A stretch of DNA of 64,000 bases from Hellea sp. (GTDB lineage Bacteria > Pseudomonadota > Alphaproteobacteria > Caulobacterales > Maricaulaceae). This document shows positions 35,580 to 44,653 of the stretch, piece by piece. Made by a program: the position numbers and the translations under genes. The stretch lies in assembly GCA_014238285.1 (NCBI GenBank), contig JABABK010000007.1:1-64000 (forward strand), in the 5' to 3' direction. The notes beneath the pieces were generated by a model, which was not told the DNA's origin, did not search any database, and saw nothing but the letters and a program-made list of their open reading frames with translations. Each line of letters begins with the position of its first letter. Position 1 is the stretch's first letter.

Positions 35580-36497
35580 ATGAAAAAATTAACCATAATG
35601 CCTATCGCCCTTACTGCCGTCATCCTATCAGGGTGCGCTATGACAACGGCTGGGGTCAAAAAAGGCGATGAGCGTAATTTCGCGCGCTCCGTCAATGATG
35701 TCAGCGCAGGCCGCGCCATTAAGGCCCGCCTCACACGCGCCTATGATTTTGATCTCGATAAAGTCGATGTAGAAGTCGCAGAAGGCATCGTTGTTTTAAC
35801 CGGCAGTGTCCCGAGCGATACTGACAAAGCCGAAGCAGAGCGCATTGCCTGGAGCGGTCCGAACATTGCTCAAGTTGGCAATGAAATAACACTTAACTCC
35901 AAAACCGGTATGGTTCGTAGCTCCAAAGATGCCTTTTTGAGCACATCAATAAAGTCCAGAATGATTGCCGAAAAAAATGTCAAAGCCCGCAATGTGAATA
36001 TCGAAACCCATAATGGCGTGGTTTACTTAATGGGCGTTGCCCGTGATCAAGCCGAACTTGAACGTATTGCCTATATTGCCAGCACAACAAAAGGCACGAA
36101 AGAAGTTGTCTCTTATATCAAAATAGCAGGACAGCCTGTTACCTCAAGCGCGGCCTATAGCGCTCCTCAAACCTATGGCACGCCGCAATATTTTGGCGAG
36201 CCTTTAGAGACAGCGCCTTTATCGCCGAGCATTCCTCAATTGCCTGCGCCAAATGGCCTATCCGCCCAATCGGAATTACCGCGCCTGTCCGCACCATCGC
36301 AAAAATTACCGGAAACAGAGCCATACTACCGTGACCCGGAAACGGGTGAAAGAATTATCCTGCCACCAGGAACAAAAACTATTCCCTATAAACCTGGCAG
36401 TGCTGCAGGATTAAATGGGCCAAAACTGGGCGACACGCCATTTTACATAAATCCGTCGACAGGTGAAAAAGTTCAAATCGTCTGGACGGGCGGTTAA
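35580..36497 (+). CDS. BON domain lipoprotein
   Basis: A 305-residue envelope protein. The lipobox ILSGC (Cys near residue 18) marks a lipoprotein. Two BON domains follow: ARAIKARLTRAYDFDLDKVDVEVAEG (about 43-110) and FLSTSIKSRMIAEKNVKARNVNIET (about 120-190), each with a GVVYLMGV or GIVVLTGSV strand. The C-terminal third is a proline-rich linker and a repeated DPETGERI-PPG/NPSTGEKVQI element. It resembles periplasmic phospholipid-binding OsmY/DolP proteins. GTG at 35565 is an alternative start but ATG at 35580 starts the signal peptide. Convergent with the PhyH-like gene, overlapping four bases. Confidence 0.85.
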   Translation: MKKLTIMPIALTAVILSGCAMTTAGVKKGDERNFARSVNDVSAGRAIKARLTRAYDFDLDKVDVEVAEGIVVLTGSVPSDTDKAEAERIAWSGPNIAQVGNEITLNSKTGMVRSSKDAFLSTSIKSRMIAEKNVKARNVNIETHNGVVYLMGVARDQAELERIAYIASTTKGTKEVVSYIKIAGQPVTSSAAYSAPQTYGTPQYFGEPLETAPLSPSIPQLPAPNGLSAQSELPRLSAPSQKLPETEPYYRDPETGERIILPPGTKTIPYKPGSAAGLNGPKLGDTPFYINPSTGEKVQIVWTGG

Positions 36498-37153
36498 AGC
36501 CACTCTAAAGGGTTTGGAAGCTGAAAGTTCGCAAAATCAATTCTAAGAATTCTCCGGTTATGATTGACTATCGCTTTATTGGAACGGTGTAAGATCAGCG
36601 CATTTGCCAACAAGACATCGCCTTTAGATGCCCTGCAAATATGATTTTCGCTTTTCTTGACAATTTCATGCACTTGGGCCTCATATACTTTCCCAAATCT
36701 ATGACTCGCGATCGCCAATTCCGTCGGACCCTGGTCTTTTCTAACGTCATCTAAATATATTTGAACAAAAATCATTTTTTCCAAATATCTTAATGGTGCC
36801 TCACAGTGCCAAATATTGCTTTTACGTGTCCACCGCTCAAATCCTGGCACATTATGTTTTTCTTTCACCGCAATCACTCGGTCTTGATGCCAAGTCAGCG
36901 ACCATTTTTGAGCTCTGTTTTTATTAAACAATACTGCCCTAACCGGAAAAGCGTTTGGGTAAATCGTATCAATACCTAATTTTAGATCGCCGTCAGTAAA
37001 TTTATCGAAACTAGCTACGGATAAGCGGGCGGATAATTCGCCACAAATTTCTCGAATATAATTTACTTGCTGATTATCGTATGCTGAGCGTAGCCAAAGA
37101 AAACCTTGATCACGCAAAGCTTTAGCGGCTTGGCTCGCATGGTTTAACCCCAA
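36494..37153 (-). CDS. Phytanoyl-CoA dioxygenase-like Fe(II)/2-oxoglutarate oxygenase
   Basis: A 219-residue PhyH-family protein. Iron ligands are readable as His-x-Asp in TWHQDRVIAV (about residues 93-102) and a distal His in ALILHRSNKA (about 190-199), with Arg of NRRILRIDF for 2-oxoglutarate. The conserved GPTELAIASHR loop and GDVLLANALILH strand support the fold. Substrate unknown. The start is TTG at 37153, overlapping the ArsC-like gene by 10 bases; no ATG is available nearby. Confidence 0.85.
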   Translation of the reverse strand: MGLNHASQAAKALRDQGFLWLRSAYDNQQVNYIREICGELSARLSVASFDKFTDGDLKLGIDTIYPNAFPVRAVLFNKNRAQKWSLTWHQDRVIAVKEKHNVPGFERWTRKSNIWHCEAPLRYLEKMIFVQIYLDDVRKDQGPTELAIASHRFGKVYEAQVHEIVKKSENHICRASKGDVLLANALILHRSNKAIVNHNRRILRIDFANFQLPNPLEWL

Positions 37154-37488
37154 AGCGCTTGACTATCCTTAGACCAACCTATCGTCACTTTATCGGCTGA
37201 CATAATCACGGGTCGTTTAATTAAGGTTGGGTGCCGAGACATCAAACTCAAAGCACTTTCGGGCGTTATGTTTTCCTTGTCAGATTCATCAAGGCCACGC
37301 CATGTCGTCGAGCGCCGGTTCAGCATGACTTCCCAGCCCTGTGTTTTAATCAAGTCTTGCAAGATATTTTCAGACATACCGTCGGCGCGAACGTCTATCA
37401 GGATAATATCGTGTCCTGTCGCTTGCAGACTTTTGATGGCCTTCCGGCACGTGTCACATGTTTTGAGATGATAGATTGTCAGACTCAT
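37144..37488 (-). CDS. ArsC/Spx-like thioredoxin-fold protein (YffB type)
   Basis: A 114-residue thioredoxin-fold protein of the ArsC family. The motif CDTCRKA (C10-x-x-C13) replaces the single reactive Cys of true arsenate reductase, and the C-terminal RPVIMSADKVTIGWSKD lacks a clear arsenate-reductase signature, so it is nearer to YffB or Spx. Role is probably thiol reduction. It overlaps the upstream hydrolase gene (ATGA) and the downstream PhyH gene. Confidence 0.85.
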   Translation of the reverse strand: MSLTIYHLKTCDTCRKAIKSLQATGHDIILIDVRADGMSENILQDLIKTQGWEVMLNRRSTTWRGLDESDKENITPESALSLMSRHPTLIKRPVIMSADKVTIGWSKDSQALWG

Positions 37489-38309
37489 GAATAGGTCTCA
37501 ATAAAATACGTCAATGCATCGTAAACTACATCACGGCTGACATCATTATGAATTTCATGTTCGCAATCTTGCAACGGCAAGAACGTGCAATTTTGCGCTT
37601 TAGAAGCAAACTCTTCGGAGCCTGCAAACTGAGTGAGCTTATCATCTCGGCTATGCAACATCAAAAGTGGAGCTTGCCATTTTTCAGCATTCGCGACGTT
37701 CCATTCGCCGCCTTCAACAATATCCTCCGCAAGACCAACACCAAGACGGCGATGATTAAGAGGGTCATTGGCATATAATTCCTGAACTTCCGGCAACGTC
37801 GAAACCTCATGCCCAACAATGTCGTTAGCGATTGTCATTTTTGGCACAATTTTTCGCAAAATTTTCACAAGCATTCTTAAACCACCAGACACAGGCTTAA
37901 CGGGATAGATCAATGCGGCGGATACTATGTAAGCTCTAATTTTAGGCGCATGGGTCAAGCCGTGATTAAGGACAAGACCTCCGCCCATAGAGTGACCATA
38001 TAGAAAAATTGGAACGTTCGGGCTTAATCTCTCCGCTTCTGATATAGCTAACGTCACATCAGCGTGTAAAATTTCGTAACTTTTGCAGACGCCGCGCTCC
38101 GCTTCAGATTTTCCGTGACCTTCAAGGTCAATGGCAAGACTAGATATATTATGATCCGCCAAATGCTCCATCATATGTTGATAACGGCCACCATGTTCAC
38201 CAAATCCGTGAATAATGACGAGGGCCGCCTTTGGGTTTTCAGCTACGCAGCTTATAAGGTGCCGCTCATGTGAATTGATCGGGTTCTTCAGGGAAATGTC
38301 AGAAATCAT
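37485..38309 (-). CDS. Alpha/beta hydrolase, lysophospholipase/monoacylglycerol lipase-like
   Basis: A 274-residue serine hydrolase. GFGEHGGRYQHM (about residues 35-46) is the typical oxyanion/loop sequence of the lysophospholipase family, the nucleophile elbow is GHSMGGGL (about 106-113), and the acidic and histidine members are in LLMLHSRDDKLTQ and DCEHEIHND near the C-terminus. It has no signal peptide, so it acts in the cytoplasm or at the inner face of the membrane. First gene of the three-gene overlapping set running to PhyH. Confidence 0.9.
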   Translation of the reverse strand: MISDISLKNPINSHERHLISCVAENPKAALVIIHGFGEHGGRYQHMMEHLADHNISSLAIDLEGHGKSEAERGVCKSYEILHADVTLAISEAERLSPNVPIFLYGHSMGGGLVLNHGLTHAPKIRAYIVSAALIYPVKPVSGGLRMLVKILRKIVPKMTIANDIVGHEVSTLPEVQELYANDPLNHRRLGVGLAEDIVEGGEWNVANAEKWQAPLLMLHSRDDKLTQFAGSEEFASKAQNCTFLPLQDCEHEIHNDVSRDVVYDALTYFIETYS

Positions 38310-38316
38310 TTTAGCT

Positions 38317-38757
38317 TCACTTTAATTTCACGGCCGTGCCGTAAGCCAAAAGCTCGACCCCGCCAAAGGCTTGAGGCTGGCTACCAATGGCTGAAAACTC
38401 CAAGCGTACATTATAGATCGCGTTGGCGCCCATGGCTTGAGCTTGTTTTTTCATTCGGATAATAGCTTCCCGCCTCGCTCTTTCGAGCAGGCTTTCATAG
38501 CTTTTAAGCCGGCCACCGATAATCATTCTAAGAGCGGCTGCAATTTTTTTAAAATAATCGACCGCAATGACAACATTGCCGCTGACAACAACCCCGCCGG
38601 GTTCTAAGTCCTTAGGAAGCTTCTTCAAGTTCACGGTTGTTATATATGATAACTCTGCTTCCTCTCGTTGAAGCCTGTTAAAATGGCGAGCTTCATTGGC
38701 GCGGCCAAAGAAAAAACCAATCAGCATCAAAATGATAAAGCTTACGATGCCGCCCAT
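38317..38757 (-). CDS. YbjQ/heavy-metal-binding domain protein with N-terminal membrane segment
   Basis: A 146-residue protein with one helix (about residues 5-20, VSFIILMLIGFFFG), then a YbjQ/DUF74-type domain: SGNVVIAVDYFKKIAAALRMIIGGRLKSYESLLERARREAI and LLAYGTAV (quoted in parts). MGGIVS at 38757 is the start because it lies two bases past the stop of the upstream paralogue; 38790 is inside that gene. Tandem with a shorter soluble paralogue; metal binding is predicted from the family only. Confidence 0.75.
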   Translation of the reverse strand: MGGIVSFIILMLIGFFFGRANEARHFNRLQREEAELSYITTVNLKKLPKDLEPGGVVVSGNVVIAVDYFKKIAAALRMIIGGRLKSYESLLERARREAIIRMKKQAQAMGANAIYNVRLEFSAIGSQPQAFGGVELLAYGTAVKLK

Positions 38758-38758
38758 T

Positions 38759-39082
38759 TTATTCGGCCACAACCGCTGTGCCGTAAACATAAAGCTCAGA
38801 TGCGCCGGCCGTCACAGATGAAGTAGAGTAGCGAATATTGACCACGGCATTTGCGCCCAGACCCCTCGCCTCTTCGACCATTCGGTCTGTCGCTTCGTCG
38901 CGCGCGTCAGAGAGTAGCTCCGTATAACCCTTTAGCTCGCCGCCGACGATGTTTTTAAGACCCGCCATAATATCGCGGCCCAAATGTTTCGACCGAACCG
39001 TATTGCCTTGGACAAGTCCTAAATGCCGAACAATGTCGCGTCCTGGGACCGTTTCCAAATTTGTGAGAGTGAGTTCTTGCAT
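38759..39082 (-). CDS. YbjQ family protein
   Basis: A 107-residue soluble protein of the YbjQ/heavy-metal-binding family, with the whole family pattern LTNLETVPGRDIVRHLGLVQGN, GRDIMAGLKNIVGGELKGY, SDARDEATDRMVEEARGLGANAVV and ELYVYGTAV, read in pieces. MQELTLTN at 39082 is the usual start, with GGAAA upstream. Members form pentamers and the family's metal role is not proven. Its stop is one base from the ATG of the membrane-anchored paralogue. Confidence 0.85.
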   Translation of the reverse strand: MQELTLTNLETVPGRDIVRHLGLVQGNTVRSKHLGRDIMAGLKNIVGGELKGYTELLSDARDEATDRMVEEARGLGANAVVNIRYSTSSVTAGASELYVYGTAVVAE

Positions 39083-39177
39083 AAGTGTTTCCATACTAAC
39101 TAAAAAGTGTAGTGAAAACCACAGCCCATGCCTAGTAAATTCTTGCGCCATTGAACTCTCTCGGGCAAAAGCCCTTC

Positions 39178-40122
39178 ATGACATTACGCATCGCTTTTCA
39201 AATGGACCCCATGGAAGTGGTCGACATCAATGCCGATACGACTTTTGCACTTGCAGAAATCGCCGCGGCGCGTGGAATGACGCTGTTCGAATATGCCCCC
39301 CAGCACCTCGCCTATAATGAGGGCCGTATTCAGGCTCACGCTCGGCCCATGACCGTGCACCGGGAACTTGGTAATCACGTCACTTTTGAAGAGCGCCGCC
39401 TCATTGATCTGGAAACAGATATCGATGTGGTCTGGATGCGCCAAGACCCGCCTTTTGATATGGCTTACATTACCGCCGCCCATTTACTGGAGCGCCTTAA
39501 AGGTAGAACTTTGGTGGTCAATGATCCGGAATGGGTCAGATCGTGCCCCGAAAAAATCGTGCCGCTCGACTATCCCCAGCTCATGCCGGAAACCCTGATC
39601 ACGCGGCACAAGCCAGCGATTGATGCGTTTCGTGAAAAACACGGCAATATTATTTTAAAGCCGCTTTATGGCAATGGCGGCGCCGGCGTGTTCCTCGTCA
39701 AACAAGGTGATAGCAATTATTCGTCCTTGATCGAAATGTTCACAGAAAGCTCCCGCGAGCCCTTTATTGCCCAAGCCTTCCTCAAAGATGTCTCCAAAGG
39801 TGACAAGCGCATTATCATTATTGACGGCGAAGCTGTGGGCGCCATTAACCGGGTTCCGCAAAAAGGCGAAACACGGTCAAACATGCATGTGGGCGGAACA
39901 GCTGTTCCAACCGAGCTTACCGAAGATGATCTGAGAATATGCAACGCTATCGGCCCAATGCTGAAAGAGCGCGGCCAGATCCTTGTTGGGATTGATGTTA
40001 TTGGCGATAAAATGACGGAGATCAATATTACGTCCCCAACAGGCGTTCAGGAGCTTAAACGGTTTTCCGGCGTCGATGCTGCCGCGCTTTGCTGGGATGC
40101 GATTGAACGCAAACTAGATTAG
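39178..40122 (+). CDS. gshB: Glutathione synthetase
   Basis: A 314-residue ATP-grasp ligase joining gamma-glutamylcysteine and glycine. The N-terminus MTLRIAFQMDPMEVVDINAD is that of bacterial GshB; ATP-grasp landmarks are ILKPLYGNGGAGVF (about residues 155-168), FIAQAFL, DKRIIIIDGEAVGAINRVP, and IGDKMTEINITSPTGVQEL (about 274-292). The ATG at 39178 is used rather than a TTG at 39151. Its product feeds grxC and other thiol enzymes. It is divergent from the YbjQ-type genes. Confidence 0.96.
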   Translation: MTLRIAFQMDPMEVVDINADTTFALAEIAAARGMTLFEYAPQHLAYNEGRIQAHARPMTVHRELGNHVTFEERRLIDLETDIDVVWMRQDPPFDMAYITAAHLLERLKGRTLVVNDPEWVRSCPEKIVPLDYPQLMPETLITRHKPAIDAFREKHGNIILKPLYGNGGAGVFLVKQGDSNYSSLIEMFTESSREPFIAQAFLKDVSKGDKRIIIIDGEAVGAINRVPQKGETRSNMHVGGTAVPTELTEDDLRICNAIGPMLKERGQILVGIDVIGDKMTEINITSPTGVQELKRFSGVDAAALCWDAIERKLD

Positions 40123-40206
40123 ATACGCCTCACATATTCGTGACTTGCCGTGTCTTGCTGTAAGTCTGCCTCCCTCATAAGGTAAACTTAGATAAGGGAG
40201 GTGTTC

Positions 40207-41082
40207 ATGAAACCCCATTTAATGAGCCTAATATTCGCGACGACCATTTTAAGCCAAGCGTCTATGGCTTATGGGCAACAAACAACTCAGCCGTCTCCAA
40301 CTGCTAGCGATTATTCAAGCGCCCAAATTAATTATGCCCAATTTGACCTTTTCATCGAAAAACTTTCTGTTGAAATCAAAGATCGGCGTAGTTTTGCTTA
40401 TGATCACATACGGAAAACGGCGCTACCTTTTCTGAGTGGTTATTCTAAAAAACTCGCCGGCGAGACTGTCAGCCATTTATCCGAAGATGAACAACTGGCC
40501 TATTGGCTAAACCTCCACAACCTTTTAGTCGTCGCCGCCATATCAACAGATACAAAAAGCACTGACCTTAAAAAATTACGCGGAACAGGATCTGTACCGG
40601 GAGACCTCTGGACAACGCCGCGCATTACTAAAGACGGTCAATCCTTATCCATCGCCGGGATTGAAAGCCTTATCTTGGCCCGCTGGTCAGAGCCGGAAGT
40701 TATATTTGGCCTATATCAAGGCATTAAAGGCGGCCCGAGACTTCATGAAACGGCTTACCGAGGCGCTTCTGTCAGGTCTGATTTAAGGTCAGCGGCCCGT
40801 CTCTATGTGAATGAAAAAGACATTGTTAAAGTTAAAAAACAAACCGCCGAAATCGCGCCCCTATTCTTATGGCATAAAGATAATTTGTTTGGCGCTAGTG
40901 AGGATACGGTTTTGAATTTTTTAAAAACCAATGCTGAGTCTAAATTAGCTGGTAAACTGTCAGACGCCACTCAAATTGAAGCTCGAAAATTGAATTACAA
41001 GGCCGATGATTATACACCGAGGTTGGCCGCTTCGGGGGTTCAGTCCAGCAGTCCGGCAGGTGGGCGTGGTTACGGCTCCTAA
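40207..41082 (+). CDS. DUF547 domain exported protein
   Basis: A 291-residue protein with a signal peptide (ending MAYGQQ, about residue 24). The DUF547 core is visible: DEQLAYWLNLHNLLVVAA (about 95-112, with the W-N-YNA-like motif), GSVPGDLWTTPRITKDGQSLSIAGIES in parts, and PRLHETAYRGASVRSDL (about 178-195). Function unknown; several DUF547 proteins are envelope-associated. A GGGAGG ribosome site supports ATG at 40207. The end overlaps the glycosyltransferase gene start. Confidence 0.85.
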   Translation: MKPHLMSLIFATTILSQASMAYGQQTTQPSPTASDYSSAQINYAQFDLFIEKLSVEIKDRRSFAYDHIRKTALPFLSGYSKKLAGETVSHLSEDEQLAYWLNLHNLLVVAAISTDTKSTDLKKLRGTGSVPGDLWTTPRITKDGQSLSIAGIESLILARWSEPEVIFGLYQGIKGGPRLHETAYRGASVRSDLRSAARLYVNEKDIVKVKKQTAEIAPLFLWHKDNLFGASEDTVLNFLKTNAESKLAGKLSDATQIEARKLNYKADDYTPRLAASGVQSSSPAGGRGYGS

Positions 41083-42502
41083 TCCGCTCTCAAAACCAAC
41101 ACCGTCACGAAAAACAATTTATGGATTTTGGGCAATTCTAACGCTCATAGCTGCTTGTTTAATTTTTATTCGGTCGATCAGCAGTCAATTTATCCTTGGT
41201 ACGACTACATTTGATCATCCATATATCGCCTTTATTGGCGCTCTACTCATTGGCGGACTAGCCTGGCTTTGCCTCATTTCGCTTATTCGAAGCCTCGCGC
41301 TCTGGCCGCTATCTAAGCGCCTATTATGGGGGTCTTTATTCTTGAGTCTTGGGCTGCGAGCGATGTTTTTCGGATCCACGTCTATTTATGAAAATGACTG
41401 GAACCGATATCTCTGGGACGGGGCTGTTTTAGAGAAAGGTCATAACCCTTATCGTTACTCACCTGCAGACGTTGATCTAGCCCTAGATTTAACAGATGAT
41501 AACCTCCAAAGCTTATCTAAGCTTTCGCAGAGCCATGACGAATTTGCCAATCGAATAAATTATCCAGAGCTAACAACGATTTATACGCCCCTTACGCAGC
41601 TTATTTTTGTCAGCGCCGCTAAAATAGAGCCCCTTAATCTAGATGCGCTTCGCTTGGTTTTTTTGATCATTGAAGCCGCGACATTGTTTTTAATGGTGAA
41701 AGCTTTAGCACTTTATGAGCGCTCCAAGCTTTGGGTTCTGATTTACGCCCTCAATCCAATTTTGATTTACGCCAGTTTTAATGCTGTCCATATGGATATA
41801 TTATTGGCGCCCTTCATTTTACTCAGCTTTATTTTCATTAAGCAAAAACCTTATTGGGCGGCAGTGGCACTAGGGCTGGCGGCAGGGATTAAATTATGGT
41901 CCCTCGTCTTAGCGCCGATATTATTTCGGCGCTGGAACGCTCACCCAAAGACATATTTGATCAGCGCTTTCATTGTTTGCGCCGTCTTTATCTTAAGTCT
42001 TCTGCCCATGCTTCTAAGCCTTCAGACCAATAGCGGGCTCATCGCCTATGCTGGTGAATGGCAAAAAAGCGCTTGGTTGTTTCCGATGATCTCAGATGGT
42101 CTCGGTTTGTTATTCTCAGACTCCAGTATAATCGCCCGCACCCTCATTGCTTTGATTATTACATTTACGAGCCTTTGGTTTGGGTTTGTCAAACTTAAAC
42201 CCCCTAAAGATGATGTGCGGTTTATCGGCCATATGCTTGGACTCACCGTTTTGTTCCTGCTCTTATCGCCAACCGGCTATCCTTGGTATGTGATTTGGGT
42301 TTTAATCTTTTTACCCTTTCGTCCAAACTATGGGGCAGCTCTTTTATGCGTCACAACTAGCTTATATTATTTACGATACGCGCTAAATGAGCGAAGCCTT
42401 ACGGCGGTCTATGATGCACAAATCATTCCCTTACAATACGGCTTGCCTCTATTGATAATTTTAGCAGGATGGTTCGTCCGGAGGCGACGCGGTGAATATT
42501 AA
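41060..42502 (+). CDS. Polytopic GT-C type glycosyltransferase
   Basis: A membrane protein of about 480 residues with ten or more helices. After the first two helices comes an acidic-motif loop, STSIYENDWNRYLWDGAVL, with NPYRYSPADVD (about residues 100-135), as in GT-C enzymes of the mannosyltransferase/DUF2029 type; PTGYPWYVIWVLIFLPF near the C-terminus is similar. These use polyprenyl-phosphate sugar at the outer face. The start is uncertain: GTG codons at 41060 or 41066 inside the end of the DUF547 gene fit best. It overlaps the GT2 gene by 11 bases, so they are likely donor and transfer partners. Confidence 0.75.
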   Translation: MGVVTAPNPLSKPTPSRKTIYGFWAILTLIAACLIFIRSISSQFILGTTTFDHPYIAFIGALLIGGLAWLCLISLIRSLALWPLSKRLLWGSLFLSLGLRAMFFGSTSIYENDWNRYLWDGAVLEKGHNPYRYSPADVDLALDLTDDNLQSLSKLSQSHDEFANRINYPELTTIYTPLTQLIFVSAAKIEPLNLDALRLVFLIIEAATLFLMVKALALYERSKLWVLIYALNPILIYASFNAVHMDILLAPFILLSFIFIKQKPYWAAVALGLAAGIKLWSLVLAPILFRRWNAHPKTYLISAFIVCAVFILSLLPMLLSLQTNSGLIAYAGEWQKSAWLFPMISDGLGLLFSDSSIIARTLIALIITFTSLWFGFVKLKPPKDDVRFIGHMLGLTVLFLLLSPTGYPWYVIWVLIFLPFRPNYGAALLCVTTSLYYLRYALNERSLTAVYDAQIIPLQYGLPLLIILAGWFVRRRRGEY

Positions 42503-43196
42503 GGTCGTCATTCCTGCTCGCAACGAAGCCCGCGCAATAACAAAGGTTATCAGCGAAATTCCCCTGAGAATTATAAAGGATTCTGCCAATATCATTGTTG
42601 TCGATAACGGATCATCAGACGAAACCGCAGATATTGCAAAAGCGGCTGGCGCGACCGTAATTTCTGTTCCCATTCCAGGTTATGGACGAGCATGCCTCGC
42701 TGGTATAAAGACCGCGCGGCCTTGTGATATTGTCGTTTTTCTAGATGGAGATGCGTCTGACTTCCCCGAAGACATGGCTGCAATATTACAACCTATCTTG
42801 GACGGCAAGGCAGACATAGTGATTGGCTCTCGGTTAGTTGAAAGTATCGAAAAAGGGTCCCTCACCGTACAACAAAGATTTGGTAATAGATTGGCTTGCT
42901 GGTTGATGACTGTCTTTTGGAACGGAACGTTCACAGATCTCGGTCCCTTTCGGGCTATTAAAATGGACGCGCTTGACCGATTAAACATGCAAGCCCCGAC
43001 CTATGGCTGGACCGTGGAAATGCAAGTTAGAGCGCTTAAAGCAGGGCTGCCTTATCAGGAAGTCCCTGTCCGATATCGGAAACGTATCGGTAAATCTAAA
43101 ATATCAGGAACCATTCGAGGCGTTGTTTTGGCCGGCACTTATATTTTAGGCACGATCGCGCGCGAAAGAATGAATGGAAAATCTTACAAAAACTAA
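42492..43196 (+). CDS. Family 2 glycosyltransferase, polyprenyl-phosphate sugar synthase-like
   Basis: A 234-residue cytosolic GT-A fold enzyme. VVIPARNEARAITKVI (about residues 5-20), VDNGSSDETADIAKAAGA, FLDGDASDFPEDM (DxD-like) and GSRLVESIEKGSLTVQQRFGN are hallmarks of dolichyl/undecaprenyl-phosphate glycosyltransferases. There is no C-terminal membrane helix pair. GTG at 42492 starts inside the preceding GT-C gene, so the two enzymes are translationally coupled: this one would charge the lipid with sugar, the GT-C would transfer it. The acceptor is unknown. Confidence 0.85.
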   Translation: MNIKVVIPARNEARAITKVISEIPLRIIKDSANIIVVDNGSSDETADIAKAAGATVISVPIPGYGRACLAGIKTARPCDIVVFLDGDASDFPEDMAAILQPILDGKADIVIGSRLVESIEKGSLTVQQRFGNRLACWLMTVFWNGTFTDLGPFRAIKMDALDRLNMQAPTYGWTVEMQVRALKAGLPYQEVPVRYRKRIGKSKISGTIRGVVLAGTYILGTIARERMNGKSYKN

Positions 43197-43268
43197 CGCC
43201 CTAAGCAGTCCGGGAACTTGATTTTATAGGCTCTACGCCTATCTATGACGTTCATAAGGAGCTTATGC

Positions 43269-44570
43269 ATGTCTGATTTTTCGCCCCGTGAAATCGTATC
43301 TGAACTCGACCGCCACATCATCGCCCAAAGCGATGCCAAACGGGCTGTTGCAATAGCTCTTCGCAATCGCTGGCGCCGCAAGCGTGTACCTGAGGAATTG
43401 CGTGGTGAAATCACGCCAAAGAACATTCTCATGATTGGCCCAACGGGCGTGGGTAAAACCGAAATTTCTCGCCGCCTTGCCAGGCTTGCGCAAGCGCCTT
43501 TTATCAAAATCGAAGCCACGAAGTTTACGGAAGTTGGTTATGTGGGTCGTGACGTCGAACAGATCATTCGGGATTTAATTGAAAGCTCGATCTCAATGCT
43601 CAAAGACTTGCGCAGGGACCAAGTCAAAGCGCAAGCTGAAATCGCGGCTGAAAAGCGCATTATAGACGCCCTTGTCGGCACAAGCGCCGGCGAAGCGACG
43701 CGGGGGAAATTTCGCAAAAAACTGATGGCCGGTGAGCTTGATGATACTGAAGTCGAACTAGAGCTCTCAGATACATCGTCACCGTTTCAAGGCATTGATA
43801 TTCCCGGCCAGCCTGGTGGTGGCATGGGGATGCTAGACCTTGGGTCTATATTTAAAGGCGCAGGCCGAACGAAGAAAGTGAAGCTAAAAATCGGCGAAGC
43901 TCACGGGCCTCTATTATCAGAAGAAGCTGACAAGCTTATAGATGATGAATCCATTACCCGCGAAGCTATTGAGCGCGCGGAAAATGACGGCATTGTATTC
44001 TTAGATGAGATCGACAAAATCACAACACGGTCAGATGCCCGCGGCGGAGATGTTTCCCGCGAAGGCGTACAGAGAGATCTCCTGCCATTAATTGAGGGCA
44101 CCACCGTTTCCACAAAATACGGTCCTGTCAAAACCGATCATATATTGTTCATCGCATCTGGCGCCTTTCATATTTCCAAACCGTCGGACATGCTGCCAGA
44201 GCTACAAGGACGCTTACCCATCAGAGTAGAGTTGCGCGCATTGACAGAAAAAGACTTCGTTCGCATTTTAACGGAGCCTGAAGCCAGCCTGATCAAACAA
44301 TATAAAGCGCTCATGGCGACCGAAGATGTGACTTTGGATTTCACAGATGACAGTATTGCCGAGATCGCGAAAATAGCCGCTGAGGTCAACGCATCGGTTG
44401 AAAATATTGGCGCCCGCAGATTACATACTGTCATGGAACGATTGCTTGATGATATTAGTTTCAAGGCGACCGATAAAGGCGGCGAAAGCCTCACCATTGA
44501 TGCCGCCTATGTAAAAGAACATGTCGGAAAACTTGCGGCGGATCAGGACTTGTCCAAATTTATTTTGTAA
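43269..44570 (+). CDS. hslU: ATP-dependent protease ATPase subunit HslU
   Basis: A 433-residue AAA+ unfoldase that feeds substrates to the HslV peptidase. [16 protein letters not shown] opens the protein, Walker A is [15 protein letters not shown] (about residues 57-71), the pore motif is GYVG (about 90), the I domain spans about 110-240, and Walker B is [10 protein letters not shown] (about 246-255); the C-terminus DLSKFIL docks into HslV. The start at 43269 has AAGGAG 8 bases upstream; an in-frame ATG at 43245 is not used. The expected partner gene hslV is not in this window. Confidence 0.97.
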   Translation: MSDFSPREIVSELDRHIIAQSDAKRAVAIALRNRWRRKRVPEELRGEITPKNILMIGPTGVGKTEISRRLARLAQAPFIKIEATKFTEVGYVGRDVEQIIRDLIESSISMLKDLRRDQVKAQAEIAAEKRIIDALVGTSAGEATRGKFRKKLMAGELDDTEVELELSDTSSPFQGIDIPGQPGGGMGMLDLGSIFKGAGRTKKVKLKIGEAHGPLLSEEADKLIDDESITREAIERAENDGIVFLDEIDKITTRSDARGGDVSREGVQRDLLPLIEGTTVSTKYGPVKTDHILFIASGAFHISKPSDMLPELQGRLPIRVELRALTEKDFVRILTEPEASLIKQYKALMATEDVTLDFTDDSIAEIAKIAAEVNASVENIGARRLHTVMERLLDDISFKATDKGGESLTIDAAYVKEHVGKLAADQDLSKFIL

Positions 44571-44653
44571 TTCGTTTACCTTGCTCTAGTTTTTATTCCT
44601 CTAGGCTACAATTTATGATATAGCTTCTCTGAACCACTAGAGGAGACATTCGG

